A DNA stretch of 12,581 nucleotides, taken from the NCBI GenBank assembly GCA_036824465.1, contig DAITAC010000112.1, positions 1-12,581 of the forward strand, read 5' to 3'. This DNA comes from JAKOQB01 sp036824465. Its GTDB lineage: Bacteria; Pseudomonadota; Gammaproteobacteria; Burkholderiales; Burkholderiaceae_F. Both the position numbers and the translations under genes were made by a program. Position 1 is the first letter of the stretch. Each line of letters starts with the position of its first letter. This document shows positions 1-6,822 of the stretch, piece by piece. The notes beneath the pieces are model-generated. The model saw only the letters and a list, made by a program, of their open reading frames with translations, did no database searches and was not told where the DNA came from.

Positions 1-333
1 ACCGTGATCTACGCGCTCGGCACCAAGGCCAACCCGATCGTCACCAAGTCCACGCCGGGACTCGAACTGAACAAGTGGGGCTACATCGTCGCCGACGCCT
101 ATACACAGGCCACCAGCGTGCCCGGCGTGTTCGCGGGCGGCGACATCGTGACCGGCGGCGCCACTGTGATCCTGGCCATGGGCGCCGGCCGCCGCGCCGC
201 GCGCGCGATCGGCGCGTACCTGGCGAGCAACAAGGCGAAATGGCCGATTACGCAGGCGGACTGCGAAGCATTTGTGCCGCCGACGCCGATCGGCGCCTCC
301 CCAACCCTGGTTTCCAGCGAGGTTCCGTCATGA
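1..333 (+). CDS. GltD/NfnB-like NAD(P)H flavoprotein, C-terminal fragment
   Basis: This is the last 110 residues of a protein whose start lies before the window. The visible part is the C-terminal Rossmann region of the glutamate synthase small subunit family (GltD/GltA, NfnB, PreT). It contains ALGTKANP, then VPGVFAGGD (the FAD-contacting motif), then GGATVILAMGAGRRAA, which is typical of the last FAD-binding helix. The family takes electrons between NAD(P)H, FAD and Fe-S clusters, usually with a partner subunit. About 30 residues after that helix are Pro/Ser-rich and not recognised. The stop overlaps the next start as ATGA, so the two genes are probably co-translated. No gltB-like large subunit is visible, and the neighbours are PFOR-related. 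I therefore infer a ferredoxin/NAD(P)H role rather than glutamate synthesis, but the N-terminal half is unseen. Confidence 0.85.
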   Translation, partial: TVIYALGTKANPIVTKSTPGLELNKWGYIVADAYTQATSVPGVFAGGDIVTGGATVILAMGAGRRAARAIGAYLASNKAKWPITQADCEAFVPPTPIGASPTLVSSEVPS

Positions 334-965
334 GCATCTGTCCGCGCTGCAAGCGCCCCCTTGAAGACGAAGAACCCTACATCTGCTGTGCCGGCGTCGA
401 ACTGCGCTGGCGCTGCACCTCGTGCCACAAGGTGGCCGAAGGTTTCGCGTTCCCGTATGGCCTGTGCCCGTACTGCAAAGGCAAGCTGGAGATGCTCGAT
501 CGCGGCGCCATCGAGGGCGACGAGGCGATGGAGGCGATCCGCAAGGCGTTCGAGATCGAACTCGGCGGCCGTGCCTTCTACCAGCGCGCATCGCGGGACT
601 CCAAGGATCCACAATTGCGCGACCTGTTCTCGCGCTTCGCTGCCATGGAAGACGAGCACATGCAGACGCTTTCCAAGCGTTATCACGCCGACCTGCCGAA
701 GCCTTCGGATGATTTCCAGATCGACCGCGCGGCGATCTTTGCCGGCATCGACCGCAAGCCTGAGGATCCGGCCAACCTGTTTCGCATCGCGATTGCCTTC
801 GAGCAGCGCGCGGTGGATTTCTTCACCAGGGAAGGCGAAAAGGCGCCGGAGGGCTCCGTCGAGCGCGACCTGTACAAGGAACTCGCCGCCGAAGAACGCG
901 AGCACGTGCAGATGCTGACCACGGAATTTCGCCGCTGGGAGGCGGGCAAGGCGGGCATCCTTTAG
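330..965 (+). CDS. Rubrerythrin-like ferritin-family protein with N-terminal Cys-pair metal-binding domain
   Basis: This 211-residue protein has two parts. Residues 1-50 carry Cys pairs C4-x2-C7, C19-C20, C29-x2-C32 and C46-x2-C49, which look like rubredoxin or zinc-ribbon knuckles. Residues 65-200 form a ferritin-like four-helix bundle with the paired carboxylate/His pattern of a di-iron site: E76 in a FEIELGGRAFY helix, E107-D-E-H110, E158 in AFEQRAVDFF, and E189-R-E-H192. Rubrerythrins reduce hydrogen peroxide and protect anaerobic-type Fe-S enzymes. Classical rubrerythrin has its rubredoxin domain at the C-terminus, so this order is reversed. The ATG at 330 is chosen because it overlaps the upstream stop (ATGA), has GCGAGG upstream and begins right at the first Cys pair; the open frame continues further upstream only as a shadow. 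It sits just before nifJ, fitting oxygen protection. Whether the knuckles bind Fe or Zn cannot be told. Confidence 0.85.
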   Translation: MSICPRCKRPLEDEEPYICCAGVELRWRCTSCHKVAEGFAFPYGLCPYCKGKLEMLDRGAIEGDEAMEAIRKAFEIELGGRAFYQRASRDSKDPQLRDLFSRFAAMEDEHMQTLSKRYHADLPKPSDDFQIDRAAIFAGIDRKPEDPANLFRIAIAFEQRAVDFFTREGEKAPEGSVERDLYKELAAEEREHVQMLTTEFRRWEAGKAGIL

Positions 966-1019
966 CCGCAAGCGCGCGACGACCGCCGCGCGAGCACCCC
1001 TCATTGCCGAAAGACGACC

Positions 1020-4000
1020 ATGACTGAACGTTCGCATGTGCTGGACGGCAACGAAGCCGCGGCGCGCATTGCCCATCTGACCAGCGAAGTGATCGCGATC
1101 TACCCGATCACGCCATCGTCGACGATGGGGGAACTGGCCGATGCGTGGTCGGCGGCCGGCCAGAAGAACATCTGGGGCATGGTGCCGCAGGTGATCGAGA
1201 TGCAGAGTGAGGCCGGCGCGGCCGGCGCGGTGCACGGCTCACTGCAGGCCGGCGCGCTGACGACGACGTTCACCGCATCACAGGGGCTGCTGCTGAAGCT
1301 GCCCAACATGTTCAAGATTGCCGGCGAGCTGACGCCGACCGTGTTTCACATCGCCGCGCGCACGCTGGCCACCCACGCGCTGTCGATCTTCGGCGACCAC
1401 AGCGACGTGATGGCCGCGCGCACCACCGGCTTCGCGCTGCTCGCCTCGGCGAGCGTGCAGGAGGCGCAGGACATGGCCATGATCGCCAGCATGTCGACGC
1501 TGAAGTCCCGCGTGCCGTTCCTGCACTTCTTCGACGGCTTCCGCACCAGCCACGAAGTCAACAAGATCGAGCTGCTGTTCGAGGAGGAAGTGCGCGAGCT
1601 GATCGACGAGGAACTGGTCAAGGCGCACCGCGCCCGCGCGCTGAACCCGGACAACCCGGTGCTGCGCGGCTCGGCGCAGAACCCGGATGTGTTCTTCCAG
1701 GCGCGCGAGGCGTGCAACGCCTTCTACACGGCCGTGCCCGGGATCGTGCGCGAGTCGATGGACCGGTTTGAGAAACTCACCGGGCGCCGCTACAGCCTGT
1801 TCGATTACGCGGGCAGCCCCAACGCCGAGCGGGTGCTGGTGCAGATGGGCTCCGGCGTGGGCGCCTCGCACGAGGCGGTCAGCAAGCTCGCTGCGGCCGG
1901 CGAAAAGGTCGGCCTCGTCACCGTGCGGCTTTATCGGCCGTTCGATGCGCCGGCCTTTGTCGCGGCGCTGCCGAAGACTGTGCGTTCGATCGCGGTGCTC
2001 GATCGCACCAAGGAGCCGGGCGCGATCGGTGAGCCGCTTTATCAGGACGTGGTCACCGCGCTCGCCGAGGCATGGCCGGAGGGAGCGCTGCCGCGCGTGA
2101 TCGGCGGCCGCTACGGTCTGTCCTCGAAGGAATTCACGCCGGCGATGGCCAAGGCGGCGCTCGATGAACTCATGCAACCGAAGCCGAAGCGTCACTTCAC
2201 GGTCGGCATCGTCGATGACGTGACACACCTGTCACTGAAGTGGGACGACTCGTTCGAGACCGAGACCGCGGGGGTCACCCGCGCGGTGTTCTACGGGCTC
2301 GGCGCCGACGGCACTGTCGGCGCAACCAAGAACACGGTCAAGATCATCGGCGAGAGCACGCCGCTGCACGCACAGGGCTATTTCGTCTACGACAGCAAGA
2401 AGTCGGGCGCGATCACGATCTCGCATCTGCGCTTTGGCCCGAAGCCGATCGAGTCGACGTACCTCATCAATCGAGCCGATTTCATCGCCTGCCACCAGTT
2501 CGAGTTCATGGAAAAACTCGACGTGCTGGCGCTCGCCCGCCGTGGCGCGACGTTTCTGCTGAACTGCCCGTATGGGCCGGATCAGGTCTGGGGCAAGCTG
2601 CCGCGCGAAACGCAGGAGCAGATTCTTGCCAAGGAGCTGAAGTTCTATGTCGTCGATGCACTGGCAGTCGCCAAACAGGCGGGGTTGGCCGGCCGCATCA
2701 ACACTGTGACGCAAGCGTGCTTCTTCGCGATCTCGGGCATCCTGCCGCGCGAAGAGGCGATCGCAAAGATCAAGGACGCGATCCGCAAGACCTATGGCAA
2801 ACGCGGCGAAACCGTGCTCGCTCGCAACTTCGCGGCGGTGGATGCCTCGCTGGCCGCGCTGCGCGAAGTCAAAGTGCCTGCGCGTGCCGACTCACTGCTC
2901 TCGCGTCGCCCGATCGTGCCGCGCGCAGCGCCCGACTTCGTGCAGCGCGTGACCGCGATGATGATGGACGGCAAGGGGGATCTGCTGCCCGTGTCCGCAA
3001 TGCCAGTCGACGGCACCTTCCCGACCGGCACCACGCAATGGGAAAAGCGCAGCATCGCGCACGAGATTCCGATCTGGGATGAAACGATCTGCACGCAGTG
3101 CGCGATCTGCCCATTGGCGTGTCCGCACGCGGCGATCCGCCAGACCGTGCTCTCGCCGGAGGAGATGAAGCGCGCGCCGGCGACCTTCAAGGCGGTGCCC
3201 TACTCGCGCAAGGACGGCAGCGGGCTCGAGGGCATGCTGTACAGCCTGCAGGTCGCGCCCGAGGACTGCACCGGCTGCGGCATCTGCGTGGACGTCTGCC
3301 CGACACGCAGCAAACAGGTGGTCAAGCACAAGGCGATCAACATGGCGCCCAAGCTGGAGCATCTGGAGGCCGAGCGCGCCAATTACGACTTCTTCTTGAG
3401 CCTGCCCGAGGTGCGGCCATCGTTCGACAAGATCGACGGGCTGCGCGGCTCGCAGCTGCGCATGCCGCTTTTCGAGTACTCGGGCGCCTGCTCCGGCTGC
3501 GGCGAGACGCCGTATGTGAAGTTGCTGTCACAGCTATATGGGGATCGGCTGATGGTGGCCAATGCCACCGGCTGCTCGTCGATCTACGGCGGCAATCTGC
3601 CGACCACACCATGGTCGAAAAATGCCGCTGGCCAGGGTCCGACGTGGGCGAACAGCCTGTTCGAGGACAACGCAGAATTCGGCCTGGGCATGCGGCTCGC
3701 GATCGATGCGCAACGTGATCTGGCGCAGATGCTGGTGCGCGAACTGAGGAGCGAGATCGGCGCGGAACTGGCGGACGCATTGCTCAACGCACCGCAGGAC
3801 AACGACGAACAGGTCAAACAGCAGCGCGATCGCGTCAAGCAACTGAAGGCGATCCTGCCGAAGCTGCGCTTCCCCGAGGCCGGCCGGCTGCTGGCGGTGG
3901 CCGACAACCTGGTCGTGCGCAGCGTCTGGATCGTCGGCGGCGACGGCTGGGCTTACGACATCGGCTACGGCGGGCTCGACCACGTGCTCGCCTCGGGCCG

Positions 4001-4682
4001 CAACGTCAACATCCTGGTGCTCGACACCGAGGTCTACAGCAACACCGGCGGACAGGCGTCAAAATCCACGCCTCGCGGCGCGGTCGCGAAGTTTGCCGCG
4101 GCGGGCAAGTCCGTCGGCAAGAAGGACCTCGGCATGATCGCGATGGCCTACGGCAACGTCTATGTCGCGCAGGTGGCGATGGGAGCGAATCCGGTGCAGA
4201 CCGTGCGCACGTTCCAGGAGGCGGCAGCGTGGAATGGCCCGTCCCTGATCATTGCGTACAGCCACTGCATCGCGCATGGAATCGACATGACGACCGGCAT
4301 GAGCCACCAGCGCGACCTGGTCAAGAGCGGCTATCTGACGCTGTATCACTACGACCCGCGGCTGGGCATGGGTGGCGCCGACCAGCCGCTGAAGCTCGAT
4401 TCGCGCAAGCCAACCATGCCGCTTGAGCAGGTCGCGATGAGGGAGGGCCGCTACGCGATGCTGGCGCAGTCCGATCCGGCGCGGTCGAAGCTGCTGATGA
4501 AGGCCGCGCAGCACGATGCCGATGCGCGCTGGCAGCTCTATGAGCAGATCGCCGGCGTGCACCGCGTCGTCACCGAGGAGGGTCACGCGCCTGCCGCGGA
4601 TGATGCGGCCGCAGGCACGAAACCAGAGGCGGCGGGGAGCGAGATCAAACCCACGGAGCCGCGTTCGGAGGAGGTGTCATGA
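1020..4682 (+). CDS. nifJ: Pyruvate:ferredoxin (flavodoxin) oxidoreductase, full-length single chain
   Basis: This 1220-residue protein converts pyruvate and CoA to acetyl-CoA and CO2 and reduces ferredoxin or flavodoxin. All catalytic landmarks are present. The N-terminal pyruvate site has T31 in YPITPSS and R114 in AARTLATHA, and E64 is the expected thiamine-pyrophosphate activating Glu. Two [4Fe-4S] motifs lie at C691-x2-C694-x2-C697-x3-C701-P and C750-x2-C753-x2-C756-x3-C760-P. The proximal cluster ligands are C824, C827, C852 and C1083. The TPP motif starts at GDG 974-976 and ends in SNTGGQ. Numbering at T31, E64 and R114 matches the well-studied Desulfovibrio africanus enzyme as I recall it. 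NifJ proteins are usually about 1170-1200 residues; the last 38 here are an extra Ala/Glu/Pro-rich tail without Cys. Only a weak purine stretch precedes the ATG. The stop overlaps the next gene (ATGA). Confidence 0.97.
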   Translation: MTERSHVLDGNEAAARIAHLTSEVIAIYPITPSSTMGELADAWSAAGQKNIWGMVPQVIEMQSEAGAAGAVHGSLQAGALTTTFTASQGLLLKLPNMFKIAGELTPTVFHIAARTLATHALSIFGDHSDVMAARTTGFALLASASVQEAQDMAMIASMSTLKSRVPFLHFFDGFRTSHEVNKIELLFEEEVRELIDEELVKAHRARALNPDNPVLRGSAQNPDVFFQAREACNAFYTAVPGIVRESMDRFEKLTGRRYSLFDYAGSPNAERVLVQMGSGVGASHEAVSKLAAAGEKVGLVTVRLYRPFDAPAFVAALPKTVRSIAVLDRTKEPGAIGEPLYQDVVTALAEAWPEGALPRVIGGRYGLSSKEFTPAMAKAALDELMQPKPKRHFTVGIVDDVTHLSLKWDDSFETETAGVTRAVFYGLGADGTVGATKNTVKIIGESTPLHAQGYFVYDSKKSGAITISHLRFGPKPIESTYLINRADFIACHQFEFMEKLDVLALARRGATFLLNCPYGPDQVWGKLPRETQEQILAKELKFYVVDALAVAKQAGLAGRINTVTQACFFAISGILPREEAIAKIKDAIRKTYGKRGETVLARNFAAVDASLAALREVKVPARADSLLSRRPIVPRAAPDFVQRVTAMMMDGKGDLLPVSAMPVDGTFPTGTTQWEKRSIAHEIPIWDETICTQCAICPLACPHAAIRQTVLSPEEMKRAPATFKAVPYSRKDGSGLEGMLYSLQVAPEDCTGCGICVDVCPTRSKQVVKHKAINMAPKLEHLEAERANYDFFLSLPEVRPSFDKIDGLRGSQLRMPLFEYSGACSGCGETPYVKLLSQLYGDRLMVANATGCSSIYGGNLPTTPWSKNAAGQGPTWANSLFEDNAEFGLGMRLAIDAQRDLAQMLVRELRSEIGAELADALLNAPQDNDEQVKQQRDRVKQLKAILPKLRFPEAGRLLAVADNLVVRSVWIVGGDGWAYDIGYGGLDHVLASGRNVNILVLDTEVYSNTGGQASKSTPRGAVAKFAAAGKSVGKKDLGMIAMAYGNVYVAQVAMGANPVQTVRTFQEAAAWNGPSLIIAYSHCIAHGIDMTTGMSHQRDLVKSGYLTLYHYDPRLGMGGADQPLKLDSRKPTMPLEQVAMREGRYAMLAQSDPARSKLLMKAAQHDADARWQLYEQIAGVHRVVTEEGHAPAADDAAAGTKPEAAGSEIKPTEPRSEEVS
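4667..4675 (+). promoter_or_regulatory. Strong ribosome-binding site inside the nifJ 3' end
   Basis: GGAGGAGGT lies three bases before the ATG at 4679 and inside the last codons of nifJ. It fixes the start of the DHOD-like gene at the ATGA overlap and is the best Shine-Dalgarno match in the window. It suggests the downstream gene is translated efficiently, not only by read-through from nifJ. Confidence 0.7.
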
Positions 4683-5686
4683 GTGTCGATTTACGTACGC
4701 GCTACCTCGGCCTCGAACTGAAGCATCCCATCGTCGCGTCGGCATCGCCGCTGACCGGCTCCGTTGACAGCCTGAAGCGCCTGCAGGATGCCGGCGTCGC
4801 GGCCGTCGTCCTGCCGTCCCTGTTCGAGGAACAGATCGAGCACGAGGACATGGCCACACACAACCTGATGCTGTACGGCGCCGAGCTATCGCCCGAGGCG
4901 CAGGGGTTCTTTCCCGAGATGCAGCAATACAGCACCGGACCGGAGAAATACCTGCGACTGATCACCGATGCGAAGAAGGCACTGTCGGTGCCGGTGATTG
5001 CCAGCCTGAACGGCCATACCCCCGGCGGCTGGACCAGCATCGCGCGGCAGTTCCAGGACGCCGGCGCTGACGCGATCGAGTTGAATGTCTATTTCCTCGC
5101 GGCCAGCGTCGACGACACGAGCGCCGAGGTCGAGCGCCGTTATGTCGATCTGGTCGAATCGGTCACGCAGCAGGTCGGCCTGCCGGTCGCGGTCAAGGTG
5201 GCACCGTATTTCAGCGCGATGGCCAACATGGCCGCGCGACTGACCAAGGCCGGTGCATCGGGGCTGGTGCTGTTCAACCGCTTTGTGCAGCCCGACATCC
5301 TGCTCGAGGAACTGGAAGTCGCGCCGCACCTGGTGCTGTCCACGTCCGAGGAGCTGCGACTGGCGCTGCGCTGGATCGCGATCCTGCGCGGCCGCATCGA
5401 TGCCAGCCTGGCGGCCACCGGCGGCGCGCATACGCCCGACGACGTGCTCAAGCTGCTTCTGGCGGGCGCCGACTGCGTGATGCTCGCCAGCAGCCTGCTT
5501 ACAAAAGGGCCGAACCACGTCGGTACGCTCGTGCGCGGCGTGCAGGCCTGGATGAACGAGCGCGAATACACGTCGGTGGCGCAGATGAAAGGATCGCTCA
5601 GTCAGCAGTCCTGCCCCGACCCGGACGCCTTCGAGCGCGCGAATTACATGAAGGCGCTAAAGTCCTATACGAGCGAGTTTGCTTAG
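4679..5686 (+). CDS. Dihydroorotate dehydrogenase-like FMN-barrel protein of unknown substrate
   Basis: This 335-residue protein has the TIM-barrel layout of the DHOD/dihydropyrimidine dehydrogenase family: an N-terminal strand with HPIVASASPLTGS, ASLNGH near 108-113, an ADAIELNV strand at 130-137, VKVAPY at 172-177, LFN at 198-200, and a phosphate-binding end with ATGGAHTPDD (246-255) and ADCVMLAS (264-271). It resembles the 'DHOD-like' group often seen beside nifJ. The catalytic loop of true DHODs (N-x-S-C/S-P-N) is replaced by NVYFLA at 136-141, so the base Cys or Ser and the pyrimidine-binding residues are missing. It probably binds FMN but is unlikely to make orotate. The ATG is chosen for the strong RBS at 4667-4675 and the overlap with nifJ. 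A redox role linked to ferredoxin is inferred from context only. Confidence 0.88.
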   Translation: MSVDLRTRYLGLELKHPIVASASPLTGSVDSLKRLQDAGVAAVVLPSLFEEQIEHEDMATHNLMLYGAELSPEAQGFFPEMQQYSTGPEKYLRLITDAKKALSVPVIASLNGHTPGGWTSIARQFQDAGADAIELNVYFLAASVDDTSAEVERRYVDLVESVTQQVGLPVAVKVAPYFSAMANMAARLTKAGASGLVLFNRFVQPDILLEELEVAPHLVLSTSEELRLALRWIAILRGRIDASLAATGGAHTPDDVLKLLLAGADCVMLASSLLTKGPNHVGTLVRGVQAWMNEREYTSVAQMKGSLSQQSCPDPDAFERANYMKALKSYTSEFA

Positions 5687-5749
5687 GCGACGCGCCCGCG
5701 TTGCCTGCATCCATACAGGCTTCACGATTTCAACGAACAGGAGATCCGA

Positions 5750-5995
5750 ATGGCACTGGTAATCAACGATGACTGCACCGCATGCGATGCTTGCGTGGAG
5801 CCGTGCCCGAACACGGCCATCACCGCCGGCTCACCCATCTACATCATCGATCCGGCGAAGTGCACCGAATGCGTCGGCGCGCACGACGAGCCACAGTGCG
5901 TCACGGTGTGCCCGGCGGATTGCATCGTTCCCGACCCGAATCACGCGGAAACGAAAGAGCAGTTGATGAAGAAGTACGAGGGCCTGCACGGCTGA
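5750..5995 (+). CDS. Allochromatium-type 2[4Fe-4S] ferredoxin (YfhL family)
   Basis: This 81-residue protein has two [4Fe-4S] motifs: C9-x2-C12-x2-C15-x3-C19-P and C38-x2-C41-x8-C50-x3-C54-P, plus an extra C58. The eight-residue loop between the second and third Cys of the second motif (VGAHDEPQ) and the short C-terminal helix (about 65-80) mark the Allochromatium vinosum/Thauera-type ferredoxins. Those carry clusters of very low and unequal potential and feed difficult reductions such as benzoyl-CoA reductase. AGGAGA at 5739-5744 supports the ATG. The gene follows the DHOD-like gene after 63 bases and is the likely electron acceptor for NifJ upstream. The gap holds only a weak GCCTG/CAGGC hairpin (5703-5720) without a T run, so co-transcription is plausible. 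Confidence 0.95.
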   Translation: MALVINDDCTACDACVEPCPNTAITAGSPIYIIDPAKCTECVGAHDEPQCVTVCPADCIVPDPNHAETKEQLMKKYEGLHG

Positions 5996-6102
5996 CCACC
6001 GGCCGCGGCCGCTGCGTCGCGGCGCCCAGATCATCGTGCGCTTGACCCGCACAACCGTCGTGCGGCAACTTCCACTGCCCGTGTCTGAACAGCGTGGTGA
6101 TC

Positions 6103-6155
6103 AGAACCTATCTCAGAATCCGCGGTGGTCCATCGGGGATTCTGAGATAGGTTCT
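6103..6155. repeat. Perfect 19-bp inverted repeat forming a long hairpin
   Basis: AGAACCTATCTCAGAATCC at 6103-6121 is the exact reverse complement of 6137-6155. The 15-base centre can extend the stem past a G/G mismatch by four more pairs (6123-6126 with 6132-6135, one of them G-T), leaving a 5-base loop. The arms are about 42% GC in a clearly GC-rich region, so they look foreign. No T run follows on either strand, which argues against an ordinary terminator. No target-site duplication is evident next to the arms. A REP/MITE-like element, abutting ends of a lost insertion sequence, or an RNA processing hairpin are all possible. Confidence 0.85.
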
Positions 6156-6294
6156 AAACTCAGCCCGGCAAACGATTTCGATTGAAGTGCGACGATTGCT
6201 CGGGCGGCTGACTCTGCATCTCCGAACGCCCATGCGGCACATACCGCACGGAAGCGGATACGGTGTGAGCCGGTTGCCGCAGCATTGACCGCCC

Positions 6295-6303
6295 GGGGGA
6301 GGG
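6295..6303 (+). promoter_or_regulatory. Ribosome-binding site deciding the CBS gene start
   Basis: GGGGGAGGG lies two bases before the ATG at 6306. It favours this ATG over the in-frame TTG at 6285, which would add only seven residues and has no such site. Confidence 0.6.
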
Positions 6304-6305
6304 CC

Positions 6306-6758
6306 ATGAGCGGCGATCCGTTGTTCCGCACCGATTTTCCGTCGCTGCACGCAAGCGACGTCACCGGCGAGGCGGCACGCCGCATGCTCGCCAGCCACGT
6401 GACTGATCTGCCGGTCGTCGATGATGCCGGCCGGCTGATCGGCATCTTCAAACTCGAGCGCCTGTTCGGTGCACTGCTGCCAAAGGGCGCGCTGATCGGC
6501 TTCGGATTCGAGGATCTGAGTTTCACCGCCGACAAGCTCGAGCACCTGCAGCAGCAGATGCGCGGCGTGGCCGATACTCCCGTGCGACAGATGATGGTGA
6601 AGGCGGAGCACTTCGTGCATCCAGACACATCACCGCTGGAGATCGTGCTGTTGTTGTACCGCGGCGCAAACAACGTGCCGGTGGTCGAGCGCGAAACGAA
6701 CAGACTTATTGGCATGGTTTCCGCACGCGACATGCTGAACGCGCTGCAACCGAACTGA
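6306..6758 (+). CDS. Two-CBS-domain protein
   Basis: This 150-residue soluble protein is made of two CBS repeats. The first (about 18-60) includes AARRMLASHVTDLPVVDDAG followed by LIGIF. The second (about 95-148) includes a VHPDTSPLEIVLLL helix, NNVPVVE and RLIGMVSARDML. The linker at 60-92 is longer than usual, with a helical Leu/Gln-rich stretch (77-86). CBS pairs bind adenine nucleotides (AMP, ATP, SAM) and often sense energy charge or control transporters. It ends 64 bases before the transporter gene in the same direction, so it may regulate it. The gap between them has only a 10-bp GC palindrome (6771-6780). The ligand cannot be told from sequence. Confidence 0.85.
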   Translation: MSGDPLFRTDFPSLHASDVTGEAARRMLASHVTDLPVVDDAGRLIGIFKLERLFGALLPKGALIGFGFEDLSFTADKLEHLQQQMRGVADTPVRQMMVKAEHFVHPDTSPLEIVLLLYRGANNVPVVERETNRLIGMVSARDMLNALQPN

Positions 6759-6822
6759 CAAGAACAGCGACGACGCGTCGGCGCGACGCGAGCGGACGCA
6801 TTTCGATACGGGGAGACGATCT

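Larger units (their letters stand above)
5996..6305. other. 310-bp non-coding gap between the redox and transporter units
   Basis: No supported gene lies here. Just after the ferredoxin stop, GCCGCG (6002-6007) can pair with CGCGGC (6018-6023), but no T run follows, so a Rho-independent terminator is not supported. The middle holds a 53-nt perfect inverted repeat, described separately. The rest (about 6160-6294) has no convincing -35/-10 pair or tRNA. The promoter for the CBS-domain gene probably lies here because the functional theme changes, but I cannot place it. Confidence 0.6.

Noticed and set aside
99..1235. 378-codon minus-strand open frame across the rubrerythrin gene
   Set aside because: Covers the GltD-like end, the rubrerythrin and the nifJ start, which all have strong family motifs on the plus strand; its own translation is His/Arg-rich without motifs.
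6002..6023. GC-rich hairpin after the ferredoxin as a Rho-independent terminator
   Set aside because: Six-pair stem with a ten-base loop and no T run after it; such pairing is common by chance at this GC content.
6771..6780. CGACGCGTCG palindrome between the CBS and transporter genes as an operator
   Set aside because: Short all-CpG-type palindrome in a GC-rich spacer; no second copy or promoter context to support regulator binding.
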